A program made the translations under genes and the position numbers. A DNA stretch of 64,000 nt, from positions 1,445-65,444 of the forward strand of contig CACZFB010000004.1 of assembly GCA_902780305.1 (NCBI GenBank). The letters run 5' to 3'. This DNA is from an uncultured Coriobacteriaceae bacterium (GTDB lineage: Bacteria; Actinomycetota; Coriobacteriia; Coriobacteriales; Atopobiaceae). The notes beneath the pieces are model-generated. The model was not told where the DNA came from and did no database searches. It saw only the letters and a list, made by a program, of their open reading frames with translations. Position 1 is the stretch's first letter, and every line of letters begins with the position of its first letter. Below are positions 52,358 through 61,277 of the stretch, piece by piece.

Positions 52358-54688
52358 CTACCGCCAGCAAAGCACGCGATCGCGCATGCCCTCCACGTCC
52401 AACACGCCGTGGGCGAAGCCCTTGCGCACCAGCTCCTCGGGCAGGAACTCGTCGTACTTGTCGAATACGGGAACTTCGGCAGGATACAGCAGCTCCATGG
52501 GGTCGAACTCCTGGGCCGCAGCGTCGCGAAGCGCGTCGAGAAACTCCTCGGCCTCAGCCCGCATGCGGAATTGGATGAAGTAGGGACGCGAGACGTCCAC
52601 GCCCTTTATGCCCAGGCTCGCGGGCAGGCGCAGCTTGACGACACGTTCCAGGGCAAGGAACGCATAGGTGCCCAGCCAGGGAAAGAGCGCCCAGGTATCG
52701 CCGCCCAGATTTACCAGGGGGGCACGCGTTATGCCCGCGTTGGTGGCCACCGTGCGCGCGTGCAGCAGCCGAGCGCGGGCGTTTTCTCGCAGGTAGGGAT
52801 AGTCCTTGTGCTCGCGCAGCACCTCCAACATGCGCTCGAGCACACGGGTGTGTATGTCTCCCGGGCATTCGCCAAAGTATGCGGGGACCTTTCCGCGTAC
52901 CTGGGTGCAGTACACCAGCCTCCGCTTGTGGTCGATTTCCTCCACGATCCACACGTGGCCGGCGATGGCGAGCTTCTCGCCTACCGGCGGCGGCTGCACC
53001 ACCGTGCCAAGCTCCTGCGACTCGCTGCGTACGGTATACTCCTCACTCTCCACGAACACGCCGTAAAAGCGGAAGTTGTTGGTAACACGCTCGCCGGCAA
53101 GCCCCACGATAAGCCCACCCGTCTCGGTGCGCTCTATGTGTCCGGTCTCGAGCAGATGACGCAGCAGCACTCGGTAGTCGTCCTGGCTCACGCAATGGAA
53201 GTATGCCAGGCTCAGCACGCGACCGGCAAGTGCCGCCGGACTCATCTCCCCTCCCGAGGCGAGCGTCGCCATGGTCTGGTGGTACAGCAGGCTGTAGGGC
53301 AGGCGATCCAGGCGAGGGGGCTCGACCCAACGGTCCTCCAAATAGAGCTGCACGAGGGCTATGCCCTGCAGCAGCTTCCATGGCACGGTCTCGCTCACCA
53401 TGGCCCGTGGCTCCGGTGGATCCTCCCGCATGACGAACCACATCTCGGGCGGCGAGCCGCGTCGGCCGGTACGCCCCATCCGCTGCAGGAAGGCGCTTAC
53501 GGTAAACGGCGCATCGATTTGAAAGGCCCGCTCAAGCCGGCCGATGTCGATGCCCAGCTCCAGCGTCGCCGTGGTGCAGGTGGTAAGCGCCAAGTCGTCG
53601 TCGCGCATGAGATCCTCGGCCGTCTCGCGAAAACTCGCGCTGAGGTTACCATGGTGGATAAGGAACCGGTCAGGTTCGCCGTTGGCCTCGCAGTAGCTGC
53701 GCAGCGTGGTGGTAACAGCCTCGCAGTCCTCCCGCGAGTTGGAGAACACCAGACACTTGCGGCCGCGGGTGTGCTCGAAGATGTACCCGATGCCCGGGTC
53801 GGCGTTGGCCGGAGCCACGTCGTCCGCCTCGCTGGCGACTCCCTCGATCTGCGGCACCGGCACGCCGGTGCCGGGAAGGCCGATGCCGGGCAGCGCCCGG
53901 TCGTCGGGAAGCTCCTCGACCAGCGCATCCACATGTGCGGCCGCGCCCGGTCCGGTACCGCGCGCGACGTCTGCCGCCTGCGAACCGTAGGTATAGAAGT
54001 GCTCCATGGAGATGCGCCACGTCTGCCCGGCCGCTTCGACGCGCGGGACCACCGTGGTGCGACTGGTTCCCTGAGCAAGCAGCGCACCGGTCGCCTGGGG
54101 GTCCCCAATGGTGGCCGAGAGCCCAATGCGCCTCGGGTCGCAACCCGCCATGCGAGACAAGCGCTCGATGAGGCACAGGGTCTGGCCACCCCGATCGCCA
54201 CGCAGCAGCGAATGCACCTCGTCGATGACCACAAAGCGCAGGTCGCCAAAGAGCTTGGGTATGGCCGAGTGGCGATGCAGGAGCATGGCCTCCAAGGACT
54301 CTGGGGTAATCTGCAGGATGCCGCGAGGCTTCTTCATCAGACGCGCCTTGTGCGAGGCGCTCACATCGCCGTGCCAGTGCCACACGGGTATGTCCGCCTC
54401 CGCGCACAGGTCGCTCAGCCGATAGAACTGGTCGTTGATCAGGGCCTTGAGCGGGCCGACGTAGATGGCCCCCACCGAGGCGGGAGGGTCCTCCCAGAAC
54501 TGCGTGAGGATGGGAAAGAACGCCGCCTCCGTCTTTCCCGACGCCGTGGACGAAGTGAGCAGCACGTGCTCGTTGGTGTTGAATATGGCCTCCGCCGCGG
54601 CGACCTGAATGCCGCGCAGCGACTCCCACTCGTGCGCGTACACGAAGTCCTGCACAAACGGCGCATAGCGATCGAATACGCTGGACAT
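52358..54688 (-). CDS. DEAD/DEAH-box SF2 helicase (Lhr/BrxHI-like)
   Basis: 776 residues. Two RecA-like domains: Walker A TSSTASGKTEAAF (Lys52), YVGPLKALINDQ, ITPESLEAML, motif II VVIDEVHS, LSATIGDP, then FSNSREDCEAV, TLELGIDIG and motif VI QRMGRTGRRG. The long C-terminal half after motif VI is of the Lhr/BrxHI type (winged helix plus unknown domain). It is the third gene of the cassette, 50 nt after the BrxD-like ATPase. In type 2 BREX and related Ter-linked loci, a helicase of this group accompanies a DUF2791 ATPase. It probably unwinds or translocates on target DNA for the cassette. Confidence 0.88.
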   Translation of the reverse strand: MSSVFDRYAPFVQDFVYAHEWESLRGIQVAAAEAIFNTNEHVLLTSSTASGKTEAAFFPILTQFWEDPPASVGAIYVGPLKALINDQFYRLSDLCAEADIPVWHWHGDVSASHKARLMKKPRGILQITPESLEAMLLHRHSAIPKLFGDLRFVVIDEVHSLLRGDRGGQTLCLIERLSRMAGCDPRRIGLSATIGDPQATGALLAQGTSRTTVVPRVEAAGQTWRISMEHFYTYGSQAADVARGTGPGAAAHVDALVEELPDDRALPGIGLPGTGVPVPQIEGVASEADDVAPANADPGIGYIFEHTRGRKCLVFSNSREDCEAVTTTLRSYCEANGEPDRFLIHHGNLSASFRETAEDLMRDDDLALTTCTTATLELGIDIGRLERAFQIDAPFTVSAFLQRMGRTGRRGSPPEMWFVMREDPPEPRAMVSETVPWKLLQGIALVQLYLEDRWVEPPRLDRLPYSLLYHQTMATLASGGEMSPAALAGRVLSLAYFHCVSQDDYRVLLRHLLETGHIERTETGGLIVGLAGERVTNNFRFYGVFVESEEYTVRSESQELGTVVQPPPVGEKLAIAGHVWIVEEIDHKRRLVYCTQVRGKVPAYFGECPGDIHTRVLERMLEVLREHKDYPYLRENARARLLHARTVATNAGITRAPLVNLGGDTWALFPWLGTYAFLALERVVKLRLPASLGIKGVDVSRPYFIQFRMRAEAEEFLDALRDAAAQEFDPMELLYPAEVPVFDKYDEFLPEELVRKGFAHGVLDVEGMRDRVLCWR

Positions 54689-54738
54689 GGCCCTGCATCA
54701 CCTCCACCACGAGCATGCACCACAGGGGCGCACCATCC

Positions 54739-56076
54739 CTAGATCGTGAACTCCGCGTAGCCAGGGGCGACGTCCCCCTCGTCCCCACCCTCAGGCTGGG
54801 CATGCACGAAGTCGCTCGATCCGAGCAGTCCGGCAACCGTAACGCTGGGGTCCTGCCACATGATGTCAAGCATCTCTATAAGGTCGCGAATCACCTCGCG
54901 CGGGGTAATGTGGCTCTGCGCCCCCACCCTGCCCAGCTCAAGCTGCAAGAACTCCACGAGGTCTTGCTCGGTGAGCGTGCGCTGGTAGCCAAACAGGCCG
55001 GCATGGATGTCGGCGAGCTTCTCGCACAGAACGAGCAGCTCCTCGTACGTGAGGGGTTGCAGCCGGATGACGGGTGCCAGCAGGTCCACCATGCCCTCGC
55101 GGCCAAAGCGACCCTGCGTGAGTCTGGACCGAAGCGCCTCGTACGAGTAGAGGCCACGCCTGCGGTCCTCCACGCACTGTGGCGTCCCGCTCATAATGAT
55201 GCCCAGGTGCTCAGCGCGCCCCTGAAGCGCATCGTTGTACATGGTGAGCAGCTTCTCGTAGTTGTACTGACGGGCGACGGCATGCGGAATCTTGTAGAGG
55301 TTTACCAGCTCGTCCACGAGCACCACCAGACCCGCATACCCGGCACCCACGAGGAAGCGGGCAAGCAACTTTATGTAGTCGTACCAGTCGTCGTCTCCTA
55401 TAACGCACGACACGCCCAGCTCCGCCTTCGCCTCGGTCTTGTTGCGGTACTCGCCGCGCAGCCACTTGGCCACGTAGGACTTGGTCTCGTCGTCGCCTTC
55501 CACGTGCGCTCGGTAGTAGGCCGTAAGCAGCCGTGCGAAGTCGAACCCATGCACCAGTTCGTGCAGGTCCTGAATTACGGCAAAGATGCGACGCTCAACC
55601 TCTGCGCCAAATCCGGGGTCGTCGGGCAGCAGGCCCGATGCGGCCACTTCCGACTGCACCCCGTTGATCCATCGGTCCAGCACCAACGTGAGCGCGCCAC
55701 CCTCCGGACGCGTGCGCGTGGAGAGGTTGCGCACCAGCTCACGATAGGTGGCAAGGCCTTGTCCCTTGGTTCCCTGCAGGCGACGCTCCGGAGAGAGGTC
55801 GGCGTCGGCCACTACGAATCCCTTGCCCATGGCGTGGTTGCGAATGGTTTGGAGCAGAAAGCTCTTGCCACTGCCGTAGCGCCCCACCACGATGCGAAAG
55901 GAGGCCCCGCCCTCCCCCACTATGTCTAGGTCGCGCAAGAGCGCCCCGATTTCGGCCTCGCGCCCAACCGTGATGTATGGCAGGCCTATGCGTGGCACAA
56001 CGCCGCCTTTGAGCGAGTTGATAAGAACGGTTGCTATGCGTTTGGGGACGCGCACGCTTTGCTGGGGTTGTGGCAT
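54739..56076 (-). CDS. BrxD-like ATPase (DUF2791 P-loop domain)
   Basis: 445 residues from ATG 56076, preceded by AGAGGATC. It is a STAND/AAA-like P-loop ATPase of the DUF2791/BrxD family: VGREAEI, Walker A VGRYGSGKSFLLQ (Lys71), TYRELVRNLS, Walker B LVVLVDELVNLYK, a sensor region IIMSGTPQ and a C-terminal helical part. In type 2 BREX, BrxD accompanies the helicase BrxHI and PglX/PglZ. PglX, PglY and PglZ are absent here; instead the upstream partner is the TerB-domain protein. It may load or regulate the helicase. The 154-nt gap upstream holds a degenerate palindrome. Confidence 0.85.
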   Translation of the reverse strand: MPQPQQSVRVPKRIATVLINSLKGGVVPRIGLPYITVGREAEIGALLRDLDIVGEGGASFRIVVGRYGSGKSFLLQTIRNHAMGKGFVVADADLSPERRLQGTKGQGLATYRELVRNLSTRTRPEGGALTLVLDRWINGVQSEVAASGLLPDDPGFGAEVERRIFAVIQDLHELVHGFDFARLLTAYYRAHVEGDDETKSYVAKWLRGEYRNKTEAKAELGVSCVIGDDDWYDYIKLLARFLVGAGYAGLVVLVDELVNLYKIPHAVARQYNYEKLLTMYNDALQGRAEHLGIIMSGTPQCVEDRRRGLYSYEALRSRLTQGRFGREGMVDLLAPVIRLQPLTYEELLVLCEKLADIHAGLFGYQRTLTEQDLVEFLQLELGRVGAQSHITPREVIRDLIEMLDIMWQDPSVTVAGLLGSSDFVHAQPEGGDEGDVAPGYAEFTI

Positions 56077-56169
56077 GTTGATCCTCTCTGGCGATTTTCT
56101 GTCCCAGTATAGCGCTCTTTCTTCATTCTTGCGAACGAATGTACGGGTTCGCAAGAGCAGCTGGGTGCG

Positions 56170-56201
56170 CCTTATTAAAGCGGGTTACCGCCTTTGATAG
56201 G
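56170..56201. repeat. Degenerate palindrome of the TATCAA/GGGG family
   Basis: CCTTATTAAAGCGGGTTACCGCCTTTGATAGG written in halves: CCTTATTAAAGCGGG and CCGCCTTTGATAGG. One G-C swap keeps the stem partly paired. It lies 29 bases after the stop codon of the TerB gene. Confidence 0.55.
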
Positions 56202-56230
56202 TCACGTCGCCTGTGGCCAACTCGTAACCG

Positions 56231-57904
56231 CTAGACTCCAAGCGCGTCACGCACGTCCTGCTCGTAATCGGGTACGAGCACGGGGACGTCACCGTCGAAC
56301 TCAATTACGGTGTCTCCCACGACGTCCAGGAAGGCCTCGTTAATCGCGTCGGCCGCGAGCGAGAGGAACATGGCGCCACCGTCCGTTGGCATGGGCCGCT
56401 CCCCCAGAAGCGCCCACAGAAGCGAGAGCTGGGCATCGTCCAGACCAAGTGACGACGTCGATGAGGAGGCGACGGCCGTCTCGAGCTCGGGCTGCGGAGG
56501 CAGTTCCACCTCCTCCTCGCGTTCCTCGTCGGTGAGCAATGCCTCACGCATGCGAACCGAGGCAGAGCGTATGCCACCAAGCGATGACCAGTCGATGGTG
56601 ACACGGGCAGCTTCCTCTGCGGCCCTCCTCTCGAGCAGCGCGGCAATCTCCTCGTCCACAAACTTGCCCTGGTACTTGGGAAGCGACCGGGGCTTGAGCG
56701 TATGCGGGTCGTTCGTCGCGACACGCATCCTACAGTCGATCGCATGCAGCAGCGCCCCCAGCTCGCGGCTCGTCTCGGTTCGCCTGCACGGAAGCTCGTG
56801 CCACCAGAAGCCCCGCTCGCACACGAACGCCTCCCAGTCACTCACCTCGAACCGCACGTCTTCGTGGCGCTTCTCGCTCCAAAAGACCGCAGAGGGAAAC
56901 ATGGTGTACGAGATGCGCACAGGCATGCCAAAGAGCCCCTCCACGTAGTCGGTCTTGCGGCGTTTGTGGCAATGCGCCACCATCCGCGCAAACACACGCG
57001 CACACACATGCGCGACGTCCTCCTCATGCGCCTTGACGTAGCGCGAACGCTCCGCCCGATAGCGCGAGAGCGAACACAGGGCACCCAGCAGCTTTTTTGG
57101 GTCTGGAAGCCTTGCCAGCAGCGGGCCGGATTCAGGCCACGTGCCCGCGGCACTCTCGAGCAAGACGGCCTGCGTCTGGAGTAGCGTGCCCACGCCCGCA
57201 AACGCAAACGTACCGGCCTGGTCGGAGAGTAGCGAGGTGTCCAATCCGTTGAAGACCACATAGTCATGGCACCAACGCGACAGGTGCGCGTCGAACGTGG
57301 AACTCGCGCCAGCATACTGACGCGCAAAGTCGCGGAGCGCCTCGAAGCCCTGCCGGCCCGGCTCCACACCGATACCGCACAGGAGCTCATAGGCGTGCAC
57401 GAACAAAAAAGACGTTGGCGCCGAGGGGCTCTGGCCAGCCCGCAGCTTAGTCCGCCACGAGAAGTAGCAACGGAGCTCGTAGTCGCTCATCTCGTTGTAG
57501 GTCGGATAGTAGCGCGAGAACTCGCAAGACCCATCGAAGTCATCGACAAAGCCCTCCATGAGTTTGCCCTGCTCGTAGAAGAGCTTTGCGGCATCGAGGG
57601 CGTAGGGGCTGAACCGAGCCCCGTAGCTGTACTTTTTGCCAAGCGCGCGCAACTTGCGGTATTCCTGCGGCATGCGCGTGGTAGCGCGGGAGACTTGCGC
57701 AGCAACGCGCGTCACGGAGTCAGGCGCCACGTCCTGCGACGTGGCGCCCCGAGGCCCAACGTCGTGGGCAGGGGCCTCGCCACGCGGACGGAGGCCGGCA
57801 CGCAATATGGGCTTGTCGGTAAACACGCGGCTGGAAAACACCGTGGACCTCGCATAGCGCTCGCTCTCCAGTATGGCGTCCACGATGTCCTGGGCCCGCC
57901 TCAT
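56231..57904 (-). CDS. TerB-N/TerB-C domain protein
   Basis: 557 residues. ATG 57904 overlaps the metK stop by 4 nt (ATGA), so translation is coupled. After a short N-terminal segment, residues about 125-290 match TerB-N ([54 protein letters not shown]), and residues about 400-557 match TerB-C, with [19 protein letters not shown] and the acidic [20 protein letters not shown]. The middle ([16 protein letters not shown]) is less conserved. TerB-domain proteins bind metal or act as scaffolds in stress systems linked to DNA processing. Together with the following ATPase and helicase it forms a three-gene cassette; it probably senses or nucleates the system. Confidence 0.85.
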   Translation of the reverse strand: MRRAQDIVDAILESERYARSTVFSSRVFTDKPILRAGLRPRGEAPAHDVGPRGATSQDVAPDSVTRVAAQVSRATTRMPQEYRKLRALGKKYSYGARFSPYALDAAKLFYEQGKLMEGFVDDFDGSCEFSRYYPTYNEMSDYELRCYFSWRTKLRAGQSPSAPTSFLFVHAYELLCGIGVEPGRQGFEALRDFARQYAGASSTFDAHLSRWCHDYVVFNGLDTSLLSDQAGTFAFAGVGTLLQTQAVLLESAAGTWPESGPLLARLPDPKKLLGALCSLSRYRAERSRYVKAHEEDVAHVCARVFARMVAHCHKRRKTDYVEGLFGMPVRISYTMFPSAVFWSEKRHEDVRFEVSDWEAFVCERGFWWHELPCRRTETSRELGALLHAIDCRMRVATNDPHTLKPRSLPKYQGKFVDEEIAALLERRAAEEAARVTIDWSSLGGIRSASVRMREALLTDEEREEEVELPPQPELETAVASSSTSSLGLDDAQLSLLWALLGERPMPTDGGAMFLSLAADAINEAFLDVVGDTVIEFDGDVPVLVPDYEQDVRDALGV

Positions 57905-59142
57905 GACAAGGCGGCGCGCAGCTCGTCGACGCGATCGGTGCGCTCCCACGTGAAGTCGGGATCGGTACGCCCAAAGTGCCCGTAGGCAGCCGTCTTGAGG
58001 AAGATGGGCCGACGCAGGTCCAGATCGCGAATGATGGCGCCCGGACGAAGGTCGAACACCTCCCGCACGGCCCGCTCCAGCGCCCGCTCGTCCACGGTGG
58101 CGGTGCCAAACGTGTCGACCATAACCGAGACAGGCTCGCTCACACCAATGGCATAGGCCAGCTGCACCTCGCATCTGCGCGCGAACCCCGCGGCGACCAC
58201 GTTCTTGGCAACCCAGCGCGCGGCGTATGCGCCGGAGCGATCGACCTTGGTGCAGTCCTTGCCGCTAAACGCCCCACCACCGTGGCGTCCCATGCCACCG
58301 TAGGTGTCCACCACGATCTTTCGCCCCGTGAGGCCTGTGTCGCCCATGGGACCACCGACCACGAAGCGCCCCGTGGGGTTCACGAACACCTTCGCGTGGG
58401 ACCAGTCGATTCCCACCTCGTCGAGCACGGGCGCGATCACGTGCTCCAGCATGTCGGCACGCACGACCGACATGTCCAGGATCTCGGCGGCGTGCTGGGT
58501 GGAAATGACCACCGTGGTGACCTCCACCGGCTCGTCGTCCTGGTAGCGAACCGTCACCTGAGTCTTTCCATCGGGTCGCAGGTAATGCAGCGTGCTGTCC
58601 TTGCGCCGTGCCGAGAGTCGCTCGGCCATGCGCTGGGCCAGGTAGGCCGGCATGGGCATGAGCGTGTCCGTCTCGTTGGAGGCATAGCCAAACATCATGC
58701 CCTGGTCGCCGGCACCTATGCGTTCGACCTCGTCCATACCGGCACGGGCAAAGGTGCCGTCCACGCCTTGCGCGATATCGGGACTCTGCTCGTGGATCAT
58801 GTTAATCACGCCGCAGGTCTCGCAGTCGAACCCATACTTCGCGCGATCGTATCCTATGCGTCGCACGGTGTCGCGCACGATCTTTTGCACGTCCACATAC
58901 GCCTGCGTGCGAATCTCTCCAGAGACGATGACCGTTCCCGTGGTGAGGAGGGTCTCGCAGGCGCAGCGCACATTGGCGAGCGACGCGGGAACGCCGTCGG
59001 GTGCCACATATCCCTCGGCCTCCAGACGCGCCTCCTTGGCAAGTATCGCGTCCAGAATGGCATCGGATATCTGGTCGGCCATCTTGTCGGGATGACCCTC
59101 GGTCACACTCTCCGAGGTAAAGAGGTAGTTCCTGCCCGTCAC
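57901..59142 (-). CDS. metK: S-adenosylmethionine synthetase
   Basis: 413 residues from GTG 59142 with AGGAGGAAGAC upstream. Motifs: [11 protein letters not shown] at the start, [21 protein letters not shown]-like [12 protein letters not shown], and GGGAFSGKD. Makes SAM from methionine and ATP. It lies directly after a SAM-I riboswitch and terminator, giving feedback control, and overlaps the TerB-domain gene by 4 nt, so that control should extend to the cassette. Confidence 0.97.
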   Translation of the reverse strand: MTGRNYLFTSESVTEGHPDKMADQISDAILDAILAKEARLEAEGYVAPDGVPASLANVRCACETLLTTGTVIVSGEIRTQAYVDVQKIVRDTVRRIGYDRAKYGFDCETCGVINMIHEQSPDIAQGVDGTFARAGMDEVERIGAGDQGMMFGYASNETDTLMPMPAYLAQRMAERLSARRKDSTLHYLRPDGKTQVTVRYQDDEPVEVTTVVISTQHAAEILDMSVVRADMLEHVIAPVLDEVGIDWSHAKVFVNPTGRFVVGGPMGDTGLTGRKIVVDTYGGMGRHGGGAFSGKDCTKVDRSGAYAARWVAKNVVAAGFARRCEVQLAYAIGVSEPVSVMVDTFGTATVDERALERAVREVFDLRPGAIIRDLDLRRPIFLKTAAYGHFGRTDPDFTWERTDRVDELRAALS

Positions 59143-59181
59143 GTCTTCCTCCTATCCGGCGCCGAGGCGCCTCTTGGGGGC

Positions 59182-59208
59182 AAAAGGCCCCTCCATAGCG
59201 AAGGGGCC
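59182..59208 (-). terminator. Expression-platform terminator of the SAM riboswitch
   Basis: On the minus strand GGCCCCTTC and GGAGGGGCC form a stem closed by a short loop, followed by TTTT. It lies 26 bases after the aptamer and 40 bases before metK, as expected for the switch's off state. Confidence 0.85.
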
Positions 59209-59233
59209 AGCTTGTAACGTGCGCAATCCGTCC

Positions 59234-59357
59234 CCCGTCTTCCAAGCCACGCATGGCCTGCCGAGAATTGGCACCGTTCCCTCACGGGAGGTTGCCGGAG
59301 CTTCGCTGGGCTCGGTCCCTCAGCTCTATGCATCCCCTTGGAATGCCTCTTGACGAG
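59234..59357 (-). promoter_or_regulatory. SAM-I (S-box) riboswitch upstream of metK
   Basis: The minus strand carries the S-box core: GAGGGACCGAGCCC, then CCGGCAACC, then GGTGCCAATTC. P1 can form from CTCGTC (59357-59352) and GACGGG (59239-59234). When SAM binds, the downstream terminator at 59208-59182 should form and stop metK transcription. The aptamer begins two bases after the predicted start site. Confidence 0.9.
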
Positions 59358-59365
59358 TAGGTATC

Positions 59366-59393
59366 AGTTTAGCTAATCGCCGCAGAAGCGCAA
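59366..59393 (-). promoter_or_regulatory. Promoter of the riboswitch-metK transcript, inside deoD 3' end
   Basis: TTGCGC (59393-59388) and TAAACT (59371-59366) on the minus strand are 16 bp apart, with an expected start near 59359, which coincides with the 5' edge of the aptamer. The elements overlap the last codons of deoD. Confidence 0.5.
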
Positions 59394-60136
59394 CCATGTG
59401 CAGTCGGGCTGGCATCCTGCTCGGATGTCGACAGGCCACAGGCAACGTCTAGGGCGACCTCTATCATTTGCGTAAGCGTCGTCTGTCGCTCCTGCGCCGA
59501 GAGGCTCGCCCCGGTGAGCGGCAGGTCCGAGACGGTAACGATGGCGAGAGCACGCTTTCCCGCCTTGGCCGCATTGCAATACAGGCCGGCCGCCTCCATC
59601 TCCACCGCCAGCACGCCCATGGCAGCCCATGCCTCGTTGACGCCCGACCGGCTATAGAACGTGTCGGTGGAAATCAGGTTGCCCACATGGTAGCGTGCGT
59701 CCAGGCGTTCGCACGCCTCGACCGCATGGCGCAGCAGGCCGAAGTCGGCTATTGGCGCAAAGGTGCCCGGAAGGCCAAACTGCGCCACGTAGTTGGAGTC
59801 GGTGCAGGCTGCCTGGGCGATCACGATGTCGCGCAAACCAACCTGCGGCGCCAACCCTCCCGCCGACCCGACGCGAATGATTACGTCGACGTCGTACACG
59901 TTAAAGAGCTCCCACGAGTAGATGCCCATCGACGGGATACCCATACCGCTTGCCATCACCGACAGGCGTGTCCCCGCATAGGTGCCGGTGTAACCGTACA
60001 CGTTGCGCACGTCCGAGAAGCACGTCACGTCCTCCAAATAGTGCTCGGCTATGTACTGGGCACGAAGCGGATCGCCCGGCATGAGCACCACAGGTGCGAT
60101 GTCCCCCAAATCAGCGTTGTTGTGCGGCGTGGCCAT
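59369..60136 (-). CDS. deoD: DeoD-type purine-nucleoside phosphorylase
   Basis: 255 residues from ATG 60136 (GGGAG upstream). Family 1 trimming phosphorylase: VLMPGDPLRAQYIAE (phosphate site), ASGMGIPSMGIYSWEL, RVGSAGGL, VEMEAAGLYC and SDLPLTGASLSAQER, here near the C-terminus. Splits purine nucleosides with phosphate. Downstream of the nucleoside ABC transporter on the same strand, so it processes imported nucleosides. Its last codons overlap the metK promoter. Confidence 0.93.
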   Translation of the reverse strand: MATPHNNADLGDIAPVVLMPGDPLRAQYIAEHYLEDVTCFSDVRNVYGYTGTYAGTRLSVMASGMGIPSMGIYSWELFNVYDVDVIIRVGSAGGLAPQVGLRDIVIAQAACTDSNYVAQFGLPGTFAPIADFGLLRHAVEACERLDARYHVGNLISTDTFYSRSGVNEAWAAMGVLAVEMEAAGLYCNAAKAGKRALAIVTVSDLPLTGASLSAQERQTTLTQMIEVALDVACGLSTSEQDASPTAHGCASAAIS

Positions 60137-60202
60137 GGCTCTCCCATCGACTCGAACGGTTTCGACCCGCCTACCATAGCACAACAAAAGAAACCAGTGC
60201 TC

Positions 60203-60272
60203 GCCTATCAAAGGGGCACCCCCATTGATAGGCCGTTTGCGGCAATCAATGGGGGGTGCCCCTTTGATAGGC
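60203..60272. repeat. Composite palindrome, TATCAA/GGGG family
   Basis: A left unit (GCCTATCAAAGGGGCAC to ATTGATAGGCC) and a right unit (GGCAATCAATGGGGGG to TTGATAGGC) are inverse copies separated by GTTTGC. It lies between nupQ and deoD, starting nine bases after the nupQ stop. Confidence 0.75.
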
Positions 60273-60281
60273 GGAGACGAG

Positions 60282-61277
60282 CTAGCGGTCTTCTCGGAAG
60301 TAGGGCAGGCCCAGACTCTCGGGAGGTTGGTTCTCGCGCTTGTTCCGCATGCTGGTAAGCACGAGCACCACGATGGTCACCACATAGGGAAGCATCTTAT
60401 AGAGCTCCTTCACGGCGAGGTCGGTGCCGGTCGGAATAAACAGATGCAGGATGTACAGGCCGCCAAACAATATGGAGGCGGGAATGCTCGTGCTGGGACG
60501 CCACACGGTAAAGATCACGAGTGCGATGGCGAGCCAGCCACGGTCGCCAAAGGCGTCGTTGGACCACACACCGTTGGCATAGTCCATAACGAAGTACAGA
60601 CCGCCCAGACCAGCGATCACGCAGCCCACGCAGGTGGCCACGTACTTGTAGCGCGTGATGCTTATGCCGGCCGCATCGGCGGTGGCGGGGTCTTCTCCCA
60701 CGGCTCGCAGCTGCAGGCCAACACGCGTGCGGTTGAGCACAAACGATGCGCCCAGAGCGATGATGATCGCCACGTAGGCCAAGAAGCCGTAACTCAGGAA
60801 TATCTGGCCAAACCAGCCCGTGGACCCGGCAAAGGGCAGCGTGGTCCTAAACAGGCCGCTGGTCGCGGTAAGCGAGATGGAGGGAATGTCGGCGCCGGTG
60901 AGCTTCATGAGCGAGCCACCAAAGAAGTTGCCGAAGCCCACGCCAAAGGTGGTCATGGCAAGGCCCGTCACGTTTTGGTTCGCGCGCAGGGTAACCGTAA
61001 GAAAGCAGTAGATAAGGCCCATGAGGAGCGATCCGAGGATGCAGCACAGCAGCGGAATCAGGATGCCCAGTGCGGGGTTTATCTGCGAGGTGTCGGCAAG
61101 GCTCCGCTCGTACAGGAAGGATCCGATAACACCACAGATGCCTCCCACGTACATGACGCCCGGAATGCCAAGGTTGAGGTTGCCGGACTTCTCGGTAATA
61201 ATCTCGCCGGTGCTGCCAAAGAGCAGGGGAATGCCTTGGGCAACCGCACGCGGGATGAATGCAATCAGATCAAACAT
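60282..61277 (-). CDS. Nucleoside ABC transporter permease (NupQ/YufQ-like)
   Basis: 331 residues from ATG 61277, overlapping the previous gene by 8 nt. BPD_transp_2 family permease with about nine membrane helices: TEKSGNLNLGIPGVM near residue 28, and the EAA-like RVGLQLRAVGEDPATADAAG. The C-terminus is basic (MRNKRENQP). Together with the neighbouring permease and ATPase it forms a BmpA/NupOPQ-type nucleoside importer. Transcript continues to deoD via a composite palindrome. Confidence 0.9.
   Translation of the reverse strand: MFDLIAFIPRAVAQGIPLLFGSTGEIITEKSGNLNLGIPGVMYVGGICGVIGSFLYERSLADTSQINPALGILIPLLCCILGSLLMGLIYCFLTVTLRANQNVTGLAMTTFGVGFGNFFGGSLMKLTGADIPSISLTATSGLFRTTLPFAGSTGWFGQIFLSYGFLAYVAIIIALGASFVLNRTRVGLQLRAVGEDPATADAAGISITRYKYVATCVGCVIAGLGGLYFVMDYANGVWSNDAFGDRGWLAIALVIFTVWRPSTSIPASILFGGLYILHLFIPTGTDLAVKELYKMLPYVVTIVVLVLTSMRNKRENQPPESLGLPYFREDR

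Noticed and set aside
50894..54742. A 1282-codon open frame on the plus strand
   Set aside because: It lies opposite the SPFH and helicase genes, has no domain motifs and a repetitive Leu/Val/Arg/His composition typical of the antisense frame of GC-rich genes. The minus-strand genes carry clear motifs and ribosome sites.
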